64,000 nt of DNA from Peredibacter sp045999315 (GTDB taxonomy: Bacteria > Bdellovibrionota > Bacteriovoracia > Bacteriovoracales > Bacteriovoracaceae). The notes beneath the pieces were generated by a model that had not been told where the DNA came from, did not search any database, and saw only the letters and a program-made list of their open reading frames with translations. The translations under genes and the position numbers were made by a program. Below, piece by piece: positions 1 through 8,136 of the stretch; position 1 is the stretch's first letter, and each line of letters opens with the position of its first letter. The stretch is taken from the NCBI RefSeq assembly GCF_045999315.1, contig NZ_CP174607.1:2418001-2482000 (forward strand), written 5' to 3'.

Positions 1-261
1 TGGTTATTTCATCGCCTGGATCAGGCAGGATTCAGTGCGCATGTTTTAATTAAAGAAGGGAAGACCGACTATCAGTTGCCGGTAGAGGAAGATCTGCGGG
101 CCGTTTGTCTTTCGCCGGATGAATCACAGTTTGAAAAATTTATTGAATCTTTCAAACGCAAGGGCATGGGGAGAATCACCCTCAAGGCACATATCAAAAA
201 TGCCTGCCTGTTTGAAGGTGTCTTTGTGGCCCAAAAATCTTCTGAACCTCGATTAGGTTAG
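1..261 (+). CDS. C-terminal part of a YiiD_C-type thioesterase-like protein (partial)
   Basis: The reading frame is open from base 1, so only the last 86 residues are present and the start lies outside the window. The visible part reads WLFHRLDQAG, then DYQLPVEEDLRAVC, then KGMGRITLKA and ends FEGVFVAQKSSEPRLG. This order of a small hydrophobic strand, a charged insert and a final strand resembles the C-terminal half of the hot-dog fold thioesterase domain found at the end of YiiD-type proteins. The substrate is unknown. The stop codon overlaps the convergent epoxide hydrolase gene by four bases. Family assignment rests on pattern recall of a fragment, so confidence is moderate. Confidence 0.6.
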   Translation, partial: WLFHRLDQAGFSAHVLIKEGKTDYQLPVEEDLRAVCLSPDESQFEKFIESFKRKGMGRITLKAHIKNACLFEGVFVAQKSSEPRLG

Positions 262-1493
262 TGAAAATTTTTAAAAGCGTCGCGAAGGTTGGCCGCAAAT
301 AACTCCGGTTGTTCCATCGCCGCAAAATGTCCGCCCCGAGGAATGTCCTGAAAGTGAACGAGATTGTAACCTCGTCTGGCGGTCTCTAGACTTGGTCTTC
401 CAAAAAGATGCTCTTTGGGATAAATCGCAATGGCGGTTGGAACATCCACATAACGAGGATGAAGTTCCCAGTTAAGTTCCGTCTTATATCCACGAGAATA
501 CCAGAAGCTTGCCGCGATTCCTCCCTCATTCACAAGGTACATCATGATGTTAGTGATGAGTTTTTCTTTTGAAATGGTGTTCTCTAATTTCCCACCGTGA
601 TCAGACCAGGCCCAGAACTTTTCCGCAATCCAGGCGGCCGTTCCGATGGGACTATCTGTGAGAGCAACTGCGGCCATCATGGGTTTGTTGGTTTGGATTC
701 TTTGAAAATCAAAAGTAGGCCCATTAAAGTATTCTTCGTATTCCTGAATCCATTTCTTTTCGTCGTCAGTTTGTTCAGTCGCCGGAATGTTAAACCATAA
801 AGGTAGATTGAGATGGATGGCCTTGACGTTTTGCGGGAACTGATCGGCCAATTGGACCGCCACCACGGCCCCAATGTCTCCGCCTTGGGTGACATAATGC
901 TCATGTCCTATAATCTCAGTCATGAGCTTGTTCCAAATTTTTGCAGTGGTCTTCGCTTGAATGGGTTTCTTTGGCATTGAAGAGAATCCGAACCCCGGTA
1001 GTGAAGGGATAATGACTGTAAAAGCGTCTTCAGCTTTTCCACCGTGCTTAGAAGGTTCTGTCAGAGAAGAAATGCAATCCAGAAACTCAATAGCAGAGCC
1101 AGACGAACCATGAGTTAAAAGAAGCGGAAGCGGGTTTGGGCCCTCACCAACCACATAATAAAAATGGATCTGATACTCACCCACCTGGGCCATGTATTGG
1201 GGGAAGCCATTGAGTTTTATCTCTTCTTCACGCCAGTCGTACTGTGTGAGCCAATAGTGACGAAGTTCTTCTAGCCAACCAATGTCCGCACCGGTTTCCC
1301 AATTTGAAGCACCTTCAACCGGTGGCATTTGTTTTGGAAGTTTTGCGTTCATGATTCTGGCCGTGATTTCATCTAACTTTCCATCGGGGACATGGACCTT
1401 AAATTCTTCAATCAGGTCGGGTCGCGCGAAGAAAGGTCCACGCGCTCCAAGTTCTCGTTTATCGAATGAAAAATAATTAAAGGTATTGTCCAT
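258..1493 (-). CDS. Epoxide hydrolase-like alpha/beta hydrolase
   Basis: A 411-residue protein with the layout of microsomal-type epoxide hydrolases: an N-terminal EHN segment (residues about 29-140, FKVHVPDGKLDEITARI) followed by an alpha/beta hydrolase core. The oxyanion motif is THGSSGS near residue 128 rather than the usual HGWPGS. The nucleophile elbow is GGDIG with Asp206, and the likely catalytic His is in RGGHFAAMEQP near residue 389. No signal peptide is seen, so it is probably cytoplasmic. A clear AGGAGA ribosome site precedes the ATG. Such enzymes open epoxides to diols; the natural substrate cannot be told. It is transcribed divergently from the oxidoreductase gene at 1637. Confidence 0.88.
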   Translation of the reverse strand: MDNTFNYFSFDKRELGARGPFFARPDLIEEFKVHVPDGKLDEITARIMNAKLPKQMPPVEGASNWETGADIGWLEELRHYWLTQYDWREEEIKLNGFPQYMAQVGEYQIHFYYVVGEGPNPLPLLLTHGSSGSAIEFLDCISSLTEPSKHGGKAEDAFTVIIPSLPGFGFSSMPKKPIQAKTTAKIWNKLMTEIIGHEHYVTQGGDIGAVVAVQLADQFPQNVKAIHLNLPLWFNIPATEQTDDEKKWIQEYEEYFNGPTFDFQRIQTNKPMMAAVALTDSPIGTAAWIAEKFWAWSDHGGKLENTISKEKLITNIMMYLVNEGGIAASFWYSRGYKTELNWELHPRYVDVPTAIAIYPKEHLFGRPSLETARRGYNLVHFQDIPRGGHFAAMEQPELFAANLRDAFKNFH

Positions 1494-1636
1494 AATGTTT
1501 TCTCCTCAATTCATTTAAATCGGCTTTTGCTAGAGAGGAAAGCTGTCTTGAATCAAGAGTAGAGTGTTTTATTAACGCCGGTAGATTTGAAAAGTGAACA
1601 AACTCAAGCGAGGTTAAGATTAACCAGGAGAGTTTC

Positions 1637-2233
1637 ATGAAAGTCGGAATTATTGGGGCAGGAAATATTGCACAGGCCGTTGCAAAACAACTGACTAGAA
1701 TAAATGTGGATGTGGTGCTCAGTAATAGCCGCGGCCCTGAATCTCTATTAAAACTTGTGAAAGAACTTGGGCCACATACCTGTGCCGGAACCGTTGTGGA
1801 GGCGGCCAAGGCCGAAATTGTGGTGCTTGCTGTTCCCTGGAGTAAAGTTCCGGAGGCGTTGAAACAAGTACCATCATGGGAAGGAAGAATTCTGATTGAT
1901 ACAACCAATCCGGTTGAGGTCCCAAGTTTTCGAACCGCCGATCTTCACGGAAAGACCTCCAGTGAAATTGTCGCAAGCTTGGCAATAGATGCCCGAGTTG
2001 TAAAAACCATGAACACACTTCAACCTGAAATCCTTGGGGCCGATCCAAGAAAAGAAGGAGGAAGACGTGTGCTTTTTATGTCTGGAGATGATGCTGTTGC
2101 CAAAGAGTTAGTTGGTGATCTTTTAGATGAAATGGGATTTTCTGTTTTTGATCTCGGAGACCTCAAGCATGGAGGCGCCCTTCACCAATTTCCAGGTGGC
2201 CCTTTGCCTTCTCATAATATGATTGAGATCTAA
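1637..2233 (+). CDS. NADP-binding F420-oxidoreductase-like protein
   Basis: A 198-residue protein starting MKVGIIGAGNIAQAVAKQL, a Rossmann dinucleotide site (GxGNIA, residues 7-12), followed by VDVVLSNSRGPESL, the pattern of the F420_oxidored family, whose members mostly bind NADP. Residues around 60-80 (VVLAVPWSKVPEAL) and DTTNPVEVPSF fit the same fold. The short C-terminus suggests a small reductase rather than a full ProC or 6-phosphogluconate dehydrogenase. The start is supported by CCAGGAGAG just upstream. It stands between an epoxide hydrolase (divergent) and a LysR gene (convergent, four-base overlap). The substrate is unknown. Confidence 0.8.
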   Translation: MKVGIIGAGNIAQAVAKQLTRINVDVVLSNSRGPESLLKLVKELGPHTCAGTVVEAAKAEIVVLAVPWSKVPEALKQVPSWEGRILIDTTNPVEVPSFRTADLHGKTSSEIVASLAIDARVVKTMNTLQPEILGADPRKEGGRRVLFMSGDDAVAKELVGDLLDEMGFSVFDLGDLKHGGALHQFPGGPLPSHNMIEI

Positions 2234-3129
2234 AAGTATGGAGTCAATCTTGGCGTCAGAAAATCGAGAAACTTTCTGATCCTGATGGGGACTTCTTTTT
2301 GATGAGGAATCAAGATATGAAGTGGCCTTCCCTCCAGCTTCCATTCTTTGAAGACCGTTATGAGCTCTCCTTTCATGATTTGATCTTTCACCAAAAAAGA
2401 GGGGATAAGAGAAAAACCACTTCCTCTTAAAACCATATGCTTGATCAATAAAAAATTATTCGAGGTCAGGTGAGGTCTAACTTTTAGCGTTTTGCTTTCT
2501 TTTCCTCGTGTGACTTTGACCGCCACATGAGGCAGTTTAAAATCATCATAAGCAATAAGGTTCATTTTCTCTAAATCTTCTAATCGTTTCGGCAGATGTT
2601 TTTTGTAAAGTTCCGGTGACATCACAAGTTCCATATCAACTGTTCCGATCTTCTTCTGAATGAGTGTACTGTCTTTGGCCTTTCCGATTCTTACCGCCAC
2701 ATCAAATTGGTCCTTGACCATATCAACGATGACATTACTGGCGTGTATCTTTATCTGGGTCTTGGGATAAAGTTCCAGAAACTCCTGACACATAGGACCC
2801 AGAAGTTCAGAGGCGATGTCTTCTGGTGAGGTCACTTTGATCATGCCTGCAACTTCTTTGGTGTCTGAAACCACCATCTCAAGTGAGGTCTTTAGTTCAT
2901 TCAACAGGGGAGAAAGTTGATTAAAGAGTAGCTGTCCAGAGTGAGTAAGTTCAAAAGAGCGTGTGGTGCGATAGATGAGCTGGACACCCATTTCTTTTTC
3001 TAATGCGGAGATCGTGCGACTAATACGAGACTTAGGTTGTTTAAGATTCTGGGCCGCCTTTGTAAAACTTTTGGCCACGGCCAGTTCTCTGAAAATCCGT
3101 AATTTGTTTAAATCTAGCTCGTCCAGCAT
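2230..3129 (-). CDS. LysR-family transcriptional regulator
   Basis: The protein (299 residues from this start) has an N-terminal winged helix-turn-helix (DLNKLRIFRELAVAKSF, then SRISRTISALEKEMG) and a C-terminal substrate-binding fold. A longer reading with six extra residues begins at 3147, but AAAGGAAC sits correctly before the ATG at 3129, so I use that. It is a paralogue of the regulator at 30754, sharing LKQPKSR, GVQLIYRTTR and PHQKEVP. It is divergent from the SDR-DoxX pair at 3230, the usual place for a LysR target. An inverted repeat TGTTGCA-N5-TGCAACA directly upstream is a likely autoregulatory site. The inducer is unknown. Confidence 0.92.
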   Translation of the reverse strand: MLDELDLNKLRIFRELAVAKSFTKAAQNLKQPKSRISRTISALEKEMGVQLIYRTTRSFELTHSGQLLFNQLSPLLNELKTSLEMVVSDTKEVAGMIKVTSPEDIASELLGPMCQEFLELYPKTQIKIHASNVIVDMVKDQFDVAVRIGKAKDSTLIQKKIGTVDMELVMSPELYKKHLPKRLEDLEKMNLIAYDDFKLPHVAVKVTRGKESKTLKVRPHLTSNNFLLIKHMVLRGSGFSLIPSFLVKDQIMKGELITVFKEWKLEGRPLHILIPHQKEVPIRIRKFLDFLTPRLTPYF

Positions 3130-3139
3130 AAAGTTCCTT

Positions 3140-3158
3140 TGTTGCATTTATTGCAACA
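3140..3158. promoter_or_regulatory. Candidate LysR operator, TGTTGCA-N5-TGCAACA
   Basis: A perfect seven-base inverted repeat with a five-base spacer lies eleven bases upstream of the LysR start and about 70 bases from the divergent SDR gene. It contains TTGC-N7-GCAA and fits the T-N11-A pattern of LysR boxes. The same half-site TGTTGCA occurs in front of the paralogous regulator at 30725. Binding is inferred, not shown. Confidence 0.5.
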
Positions 3159-3229
3159 CTGTAATGCGATTATGTCTACTTTTTGTAACAACGAAAGAAT
3201 GAGATAAATAGACCATCAAGGAGATCCCT

Positions 3230-4102
3230 ATGAAAACATATAATGGAACGATCATGGTAACAGGAGCATCCGGTCATTTAGGACAACTGGTCCTGGAAGA
3301 GCTTCTCACAAAATATAAGGGCAAGGTCATTGCCGGTTCGAGAAAAGTTGAAAAGCTCCAGAAGTTTAAAGATCGGGGGGCGGAGATAAGAGAAGTTGAT
3401 TTTAATCACCCGGATGATCTCACTCAATCTTTTAAGAATGTGGATAAGCTTTTCATTATTAGTACTGATTCATTGGCGGTTCCAGGAGAAAGACTTCGCC
3501 AGCATCTTGCCGCCGTAAAGGCCGCTAAAGCGGCAGGTGTTAAACACATCGTTTATACCTCTCTCAATAATCCGGACAAGGTGAAAATCTTTTTTGGGCC
3601 TGATCACAAGGGAACTGAAGATGCAATTCTGGGATCAGGACTTGAATACACCATTCTTAGAAATAATTGGTATATGCAAAATCTCGACGAGAGTGTGAAG
3701 CATGCTTTAGAGGCCGGTGTCCTTGTCACTTCGACCGGGGCCGGTAAAGTAGGGTTTATTACTCGTGAAGACTGTGCTCACGTGGCCGTAGCTGCCTTGA
3801 TGAATGGGGACTTTCATCATTCTATCCTGGACGTCACTAACGAGCAGAGTGTGAGTTATCCGGAAATCGCTCAGATACTTTCTGAAATCTCAGGAAAAGA
3901 AATTAAATTCAAAGATGTATCCAAGGCCCAGATTGAAAAGGCCTACACTGATATGGGGCTTCCATCTTTTGTTGTAGAACTAATTGCGACCTATGAAGAG
4001 TCAGTGTGTGATCATCAATTAGACATTAAAAACAATATTGTAAGAGAACTAACTGGAAAATCTCCTACATCTCTAAAAGACTACTTAAAGGGGAACAAAT
4101 GA
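3230..4102 (+). CDS. NmrA-like SDR family NAD(P)H-binding protein
   Basis: A 290-residue atypical short-chain dehydrogenase. The N-terminus TIMVTGASGHLGQLVLEEL holds the TGxxGxxG nucleotide site, followed by VIAGSRKVEKL and VDKLFIISTDSL. Residues AGVKHIVYTSL and LEYTILRNNWYMQNL are typical of the QOR2/NmrA-like group that reduces quinones or senses NADP. AAGGAGAT precedes the ATG. Its stop overlaps the DoxX start as ATGA, so the two are translationally coupled. The divergent LysR at 2230 is the likely regulator. A role in quinone or electrophile stress is an inference from this group. Confidence 0.87.
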   Translation: MKTYNGTIMVTGASGHLGQLVLEELLTKYKGKVIAGSRKVEKLQKFKDRGAEIREVDFNHPDDLTQSFKNVDKLFIISTDSLAVPGERLRQHLAAVKAAKAAGVKHIVYTSLNNPDKVKIFFGPDHKGTEDAILGSGLEYTILRNNWYMQNLDESVKHALEAGVLVTSTGAGKVGFITREDCAHVAVAALMNGDFHHSILDVTNEQSVSYPEIAQILSEISGKEIKFKDVSKAQIEKAYTDMGLPSFVVELIATYEESVCDHQLDIKNNIVRELTGKSPTSLKDYLKGNK

Positions 4103-4503
4103 ATACGACTCAAAAAGACGATCTGGCGAAGCTCTTTCTTAGAGTTGTTGTCGGTGGACTCATGCTCTTTCATGGAATGCACAAAATCGTTCATGGCTAT
4201 GGACATGTAGGAGGCATGCTTAATCAAGCGGGACTTCCTGAATTTATCCAGCATGGAGTTTTAGTGGGGGAGATACTTGCTCCACTTTTACTCATCATTG
4301 GTTATAAGACCCGATACTCTGCCATTCTGATTATTTTTACGATGCTGGTTGCTGTTGGCCTAGCCTATCATGAAAAAATTTTTACTTTAAACCAGTACGG
4401 CGGCTGGATGATTGAACTTCATGTGTTTTTTATTGTTTCTTCACTGGCCATCATTCTTCTAGGCGCAGGAAAATACGCGCTTGAATCTAGTGGAGTAAAA
4501 TAA
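4099..4503 (+). CDS. DoxX family integral membrane protein
   Basis: A 134-residue protein with four hydrophobic segments. The first carries LFLRVVVGGLMLFHGMHKIVHG, the conserved start of DoxX proteins, and the second GEILAPLLLIIGYKTRYSA. It lies in the inner membrane. Family members are linked to thiosulfate or redox-stress handling in some bacteria, but most are uncharacterised. It overlaps the SDR gene by four bases and is probably co-regulated by the divergent LysR protein. No lone promoter is visible between them. Confidence 0.88.
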   Translation: MNTTQKDDLAKLFLRVVVGGLMLFHGMHKIVHGYGHVGGMLNQAGLPEFIQHGVLVGEILAPLLLIIGYKTRYSAILIIFTMLVAVGLAYHEKIFTLNQYGGWMIELHVFFIVSSLAIILLGAGKYALESSGVK

Positions 4504-4543
4504 GCGGATTTTAAACGGGGATGTCATTCAAAGACTTCTCCGT

Positions 4544-4564
4544 TATAATTTCCCCCTTAAGGGG
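4544..4564 (+). promoter_or_regulatory. Putative -10 TATAAT and palindrome in front of tldD
   Basis: A consensus TATAAT lies at 4544-4549. No good -35 hexamer is seen at the right spacing. Immediately downstream the palindrome CCCCTTAAGGGG (4553-4564) includes the AAGGGG ribosome-binding bases of tldD, so the early transcript could fold over its own ribosome site. Confidence 0.45.
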
Positions 4565-4569
4565 AATTT

Positions 4570-5949
4570 ATGCCACTACTATCATCTCAAATAGCTCAAG
4601 ACATTATTGCTCATGGTATTTCTCTTGGTGCGGATTTCGTAGACATTTTCATCGAGAGAACCCATGCAGAAAATATGGTCTTTAAAAACTCCCGCGCTGA
4701 AGACACTCAGTCGGGCACTTTGTTTGGAATTGGAATTCGACTGATTTATGGCCAGCAGGCCCTTTACGGTTATACCAATTCAACTGATCGTGAAGAACTT
4801 CTTCGTATCACAAAACTTCTTGCTTCTAGAATCAATAAGGAGGGCCGCTCGGTCACTCTTAATTTTGAAAATCTCAGTTATCCTAAAATCGCCACTCTGA
4901 ATGACAAGGAAGTCGATGCTAAGTATAAGCTCGCTTACTTAAAGAAAACGGATGAGGCGCTACGAACCGATTCGAAAGTGGCCCAAGTGATGCTGAATTT
5001 TATTAAGAAGAAACAACAGATTGAGGTCTACAACTCTGATGGTCTCTATGCTTCTGAAGAGAGACCTTATATCCGACTTTTCCATCAGCTGGTGATGAAA
5101 GATGGAAATCTTCAAACTGAGGCCTTCCACGGTCCAGGTGCCATCGGCGGCTGGGAATTTATGGAACAACTTAACCGCGAAGAAATCGTGGACACACTCT
5201 TAAAGCAGGCCAATACCACTCTTTACGCTGGTGCCTGTCCGGCCGGAAAAATGCCAGTGGTGATTGATAACGGTTTTGGCGGAGTGATTTTCCATGAGGC
5301 CTGTGGTCACTTACTTGAAACCACCGCAGTAGAGAAGAAGGCAAGTGTCTTCTGGGACAAGATGGGTGAGCAGATTGCTCACAGTGCTTTGTCGGCCGTG
5401 GATGATGGAACCATTGCTGGTGCCTGGGGATCTTTATCTATTGATGACGAGGGAATGCCTACTCAGAAAACTCAGTTGATCGAGAACGGCGTTTTAAAAC
5501 ATTTTATTTCAGACCGCATGGGTGAAATAAAGACAGGACATAAACGAACTGGTTCTGCTCGTAGACAGTCTTATAAATTCGCTCCTGCTTCTCGCATGAG
5601 AAATACTTTTATCGAACAGGGCCCATATGAATTGGCAGAACTTATTGGAAGTGTTCCAAATGGATTGTATGCCAAAAAAATGGGAGGTGGTTCAGTTAAT
5701 CCTGCCACCGGACAGTTTAACTTCGCGGTTCAAGAGGCCTATCTCATAAAGGACGGGAAAATTACCACTCCTGTGAGAGGAGCAACTTTAATTGGTACTG
5801 GGCCTGACATCATGGCAAAAATTTCGATGGTCGGAGAAGACCTCCAGCTCATGGCCGGTATGTGTGGTTCAGTCAGTGGAAGCATTCCAACTACAGTAGG
5901 ACAACCTCCTGTTAAAGTGGATGAAATTCTGGTTGGGGGTGAAGCATGA
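4570..5949 (+). CDS. tldD: TldD metalloprotease subunit
   Basis: A 459-residue member of the TldD/PmbA family. The zinc-binding motif HEACGH is at residues 242-247 in GGVIFHEACGHLLE, which marks the catalytic TldD subunit rather than the TldE partner. GARGATLIGT-like C-terminal sequence (PVRGATLIGTGPD) and GMCGSVSGSIP also fit. The heterodimer with TldE degrades unfolded peptides and in enterobacteria matures microcin B17 and degrades CcdA. The length is close to the usual 480. The gene overlaps tldE by four bases (ATGA), consistent with equal expression of the two subunits. Confidence 0.95.
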   Translation: MPLLSSQIAQDIIAHGISLGADFVDIFIERTHAENMVFKNSRAEDTQSGTLFGIGIRLIYGQQALYGYTNSTDREELLRITKLLASRINKEGRSVTLNFENLSYPKIATLNDKEVDAKYKLAYLKKTDEALRTDSKVAQVMLNFIKKKQQIEVYNSDGLYASEERPYIRLFHQLVMKDGNLQTEAFHGPGAIGGWEFMEQLNREEIVDTLLKQANTTLYAGACPAGKMPVVIDNGFGGVIFHEACGHLLETTAVEKKASVFWDKMGEQIAHSALSAVDDGTIAGAWGSLSIDDEGMPTQKTQLIENGVLKHFISDRMGEIKTGHKRTGSARRQSYKFAPASRMRNTFIEQGPYELAELIGSVPNGLYAKKMGGGSVNPATGQFNFAVQEAYLIKDGKITTPVRGATLIGTGPDIMAKISMVGEDLQLMAGMCGSVSGSIPTTVGQPPVKVDEILVGGEA

Positions 5950-7259
5950 AAAAGATCATGGAACGTGTGATTAATGAAATCACTGATTATAAAGCAGAAG
6001 CAGATCTTATTTATTCCACTTCAAAGTCACTCTCAATGAGTGCGCAAAATGGAGAAATCTCTTCTTATAAAGTTTCTAGTTCTGAAATTCTAGGAGTGAG
6101 GGTCATTAAAGACGGACGTGTTGGCATTTCCTACACTGAGGCCCTGGATGAAGAGTCATTGCAGTTCATGATTAAGCACGCTCTTCAAAATGCAGAGATT
6201 AGTGAACCCAATCCAAATGAAAGGATCATGGAACTTACCGGTCATCTTGCCGATGAAGAAAGTCATCCTGAGCCAGAAGTTGATATTGCCACGAAAACCA
6301 AGAAGGCGCTTGAACTTGAATCCGTCGTGAAAATGATGGATCAGCGAGTGGTTTCGGTTCCCCATAACGGTTTTTCGGAAAACGAATACAAGTCGCTTTA
6401 CTTAAGTTCGAGAGGCCGCTCAACTTCATATTTGGACAAGAGTTATTCCATCTCATCTTCTGCGCTTTTAGATGAGAAAGGAAAAAAGGCCATCTTCTAT
6501 GACTTTAATCTGGCGAAGACCTTTGAGGAGCTTCAGTGGAGCAAGGTGACTGAAACATCTCTTTTTCATGCTAGAAATCTTTTAGAAGAAGAAACACTTC
6601 CTACTGGTAAGTATGAGGTGAAATTCACCGAAGACTGTTTAAAGCAGCTTCTGGATTGCTTCTCAAATTTTTATTCCGCGAAATCCGCCATGGACAAGGT
6701 CAATCCTTGGGACCAAAAATTGGGTTCTGAGGTGATGTCTAAAGACATTACGATTGTTGATCATCCGACCTATGAGCACTCTTTCAGAACTTCTTTGTTT
6801 GATAGTGAGGGGGTTGAAAGAAGACCTTTGACCCTCGTCAAGGAGGGTGTCCTTCAGAGTTTTTATCACAACTCCATGACGGCCAATCAATTTAAAACGA
6901 AGACCACAGGTCGCGCCTCTCGAAGCGCTGGTAGTTCATTGGGTATTTCGGGAACAGATCTTCTGATCATGGGAAAAAATAAAAAAGAACTTCCGCAGCG
7001 CTATCTTGAGGTCATTCAGATGGATGGTCTTTATTCAGGTGCCAATCGCGTGAAAGGAACCTTCTCTGTGGCCATCAAAGGTTACGTTTGGGAATACGGT
7101 GAACGAGTAAAAACTTTTGGGAATATAACTCTTTCAGGTAATCTCATGGACATGTTCATGAACGTGGATGTGGTGGGTGAGGGTCTTGAGCCATCAAGAG
7201 ACCACTCCTTCTTTAGCGTATCACTAATCTTTCATCATCTTTCTATCGCAGGCGCATAA
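5946..7259 (+). CDS. tldE: TldE (PmbA) partner subunit of the TldD/E protease
   Basis: A 437-residue TldD/PmbA-family protein without the HExxxH motif, as expected for the non-catalytic TldE subunit. ADLIYSTSKSLSMSAQNGEIS at the N-terminus and YEHSFRTSLFDSEGV, GRASRSAGSSLGISGTDLL and the final GNLMDMFMNVDVVGEGLE match PmbA proteins. The start overlaps the tldD stop (ATGA). A strong hairpin follows the stop at 7266. The pair therefore forms a two-gene operon that acts in the cytoplasm on peptides. Confidence 0.93.
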   Translation: MKKIMERVINEITDYKAEADLIYSTSKSLSMSAQNGEISSYKVSSSEILGVRVIKDGRVGISYTEALDEESLQFMIKHALQNAEISEPNPNERIMELTGHLADEESHPEPEVDIATKTKKALELESVVKMMDQRVVSVPHNGFSENEYKSLYLSSRGRSTSYLDKSYSISSSALLDEKGKKAIFYDFNLAKTFEELQWSKVTETSLFHARNLLEEETLPTGKYEVKFTEDCLKQLLDCFSNFYSAKSAMDKVNPWDQKLGSEVMSKDITIVDHPTYEHSFRTSLFDSEGVERRPLTLVKEGVLQSFYHNSMTANQFKTKTTGRASRSAGSSLGISGTDLLIMGKNKKELPQRYLEVIQMDGLYSGANRVKGTFSVAIKGYVWEYGERVKTFGNITLSGNLMDMFMNVDVVGEGLEPSRDHSFFSVSLIFHHLSIAGA

Positions 7260-7265
7260 ACTACC

Positions 7266-7296
7266 GGGAATGACTAAGTAAACTTCAGTCATTCCC
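7266..7296 (+). terminator. Hairpin after tldE
   Basis: GGGAATGACT (7266-7275) pairs perfectly with AGTCATTCCC (7287-7296), and AAGT/ACTT can extend the stem inwards. It starts six bases after the tldE stop. There is no run of T after it, so it may be a Rho-linked or 3'-protective structure rather than a textbook intrinsic terminator. Confidence 0.5.
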
Positions 7297-7326
7297 ATAG
7301 GTTGGACTTTAATTGTTACTTTAATC

Positions 7327-7358
7327 TTGACAATAATCCAGGTCGCACCCATCATATG
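7327..7358 (+). promoter_or_regulatory. Putative trxA promoter
   Basis: A consensus -35 TTGACA (7327-7332) is followed after 20 bases by CATATG, a weak -10. Downstream, AGAGCC-TAT-GGCTCT (7362-7376) is a short hairpin just before the AGGGTG ribosome site of trxA. The -35 is convincing; the -10 is not. Confidence 0.35.
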
Positions 7359-7392
7359 GATAGAGCCTATGGCTCTTTCAAAAGGGTGAAAT

Positions 7393-7710
7393 ATGAGTCT
7401 ACAACAAGTAAACAGTGCAAACTTTGAACAAGCAGTTTTAAATTCTGATAAACCGGTCCTGGTAGATTTTTGGGCCGAATGGTGTGGGCCTTGTCGTGTG
7501 CTCGGTCCAGTACTGGAAGAAATCTCTGGCGAGGTTGGAGCGAAGGCCAACATTGTTAAGCTCAACGTGGATGAGTCACGTGATCTGGCGATGAAGTATG
7601 GCATCCGCGGTATTCCAACCATGATCTTTTTTAAGAACGGTCAAGTTGTGAATACTCTCGTCGGTAATCAACCAAAAGACGTCATCTTAAAGAGCATTGA
7701 CGCTCTTTAA
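7393..7710 (+). CDS. trxA: Thioredoxin
   Basis: A 105-residue thioredoxin with the active site WCGPC (Cys31 and Cys34), the preceding VLVDFWAE strand, and the cis-proline loop RGIPTMIFF. No signal peptide is present, so it is the cytoplasmic disulfide reductase that passes electrons from thioredoxin reductase to target proteins. The length is that of a normal TrxA. An AAAGGGTG ribosome site precedes the ATG. It stands alone, with a convergent ArsR gene 15 bases downstream. Confidence 0.96.
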   Translation: MSLQQVNSANFEQAVLNSDKPVLVDFWAEWCGPCRVLGPVLEEISGEVGAKANIVKLNVDESRDLAMKYGIRGIPTMIFFKNGQVVNTLVGNQPKDVILKSIDAL

Positions 7711-7725
7711 TAGGGGAAGCCGGGA

Positions 7726-8034
7726 CTAAAGAGGCGACTTGAGTGAGCGCAAGACCTCAATAAGTCCCGGAACTCTTTTTTCAATTTCGTCGACCCTGAG
7801 TGAAATATAATGGGTCTTACCTTCTTCTCTTTTTTCAATGAATCCCGTTTCTCTTAAAACTTTAAAGTGATGAGACATAGTGGACTTTGAGAGATTGCTT
7901 TTGCATTCTCCACAGGTGATCTCCTCGTGCTCCAGAAGTTCTCGAATAATTTCGATCCGCGCAGGATCGCTAAGGGCATAAAAGATGCTCGAGATCTGAA
8001 TTTTCTTTAAACCGGGTAAGTCGGATTTCTTCAT
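7726..8034 (-). CDS. ArsR-family winged-helix regulator
   Basis: A 102-residue ArsR/SmtB-type repressor: ISSIFYALSDPARIEIIRELLE, then SNLSKSTMSHHFKVLRETGFIEKREEGKTHYISL, the recognition helix and beta wing. It has CGECKSN near residue 40, two cysteines that might sense a thiol or metal, but the classic CxC of ArsR is not clear. No Shine-Dalgarno is visible; TAGCAT lies six bases before the ATG, suggesting a leaderless message. It is divergent from lon, and the 16-base palindrome at 8102 in their shared region is its most likely operator. Confidence 0.9.
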   Translation of the reverse strand: MKKSDLPGLKKIQISSIFYALSDPARIEIIRELLEHEEITCGECKSNLSKSTMSHHFKVLRETGFIEKREEGKTHYISLRVDEIEKRVPGLIEVLRSLKSPL

Positions 8035-8101
8035 GAATTCATGCTACCACTTTTCCACCCGCCATTGACATTTTTTTTATCGGTCCCATCTTGTTTCTAA
8101 G

Positions 8102-8117
8102 TTCGATAATTATCGAA
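8102..8117. promoter_or_regulatory. Perfect palindrome TTCGATAATTATCGAA between arsR-type gene and lon
   Basis: A 16-base perfect inverted repeat lies 20 bases before the lon ATG, between a TTGACA -35 candidate (8065-8070) and the AAGGAG ribosome site. Such AT-centred TCGA-rich palindromes are typical of ArsR-family operators. Its place would let a bound repressor block lon transcription. This is inference from position and symmetry. Confidence 0.6.
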
Positions 8118-8136
8118 ATTGGAACAAGGAGTTTCT

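Noticed and set aside
1477..1908. Open frame of 143 residues on the minus strand
   Set aside because: It lies antisense to the oxidoreductase gene at 1637, has no ribosome site and an unnatural composition rich in Ser and Thr; it is a shadow.
2123..2344. Minus-strand frame at the LysR gene end
   Set aside because: Overlaps the LysR and oxidoreductase genes in another frame; no support.
7327..7358. A complete consensus sigma-70 promoter for trxA
   Set aside because: The -35 is good but no -10 with the right 17-base spacing exists, so it is listed only as putative.
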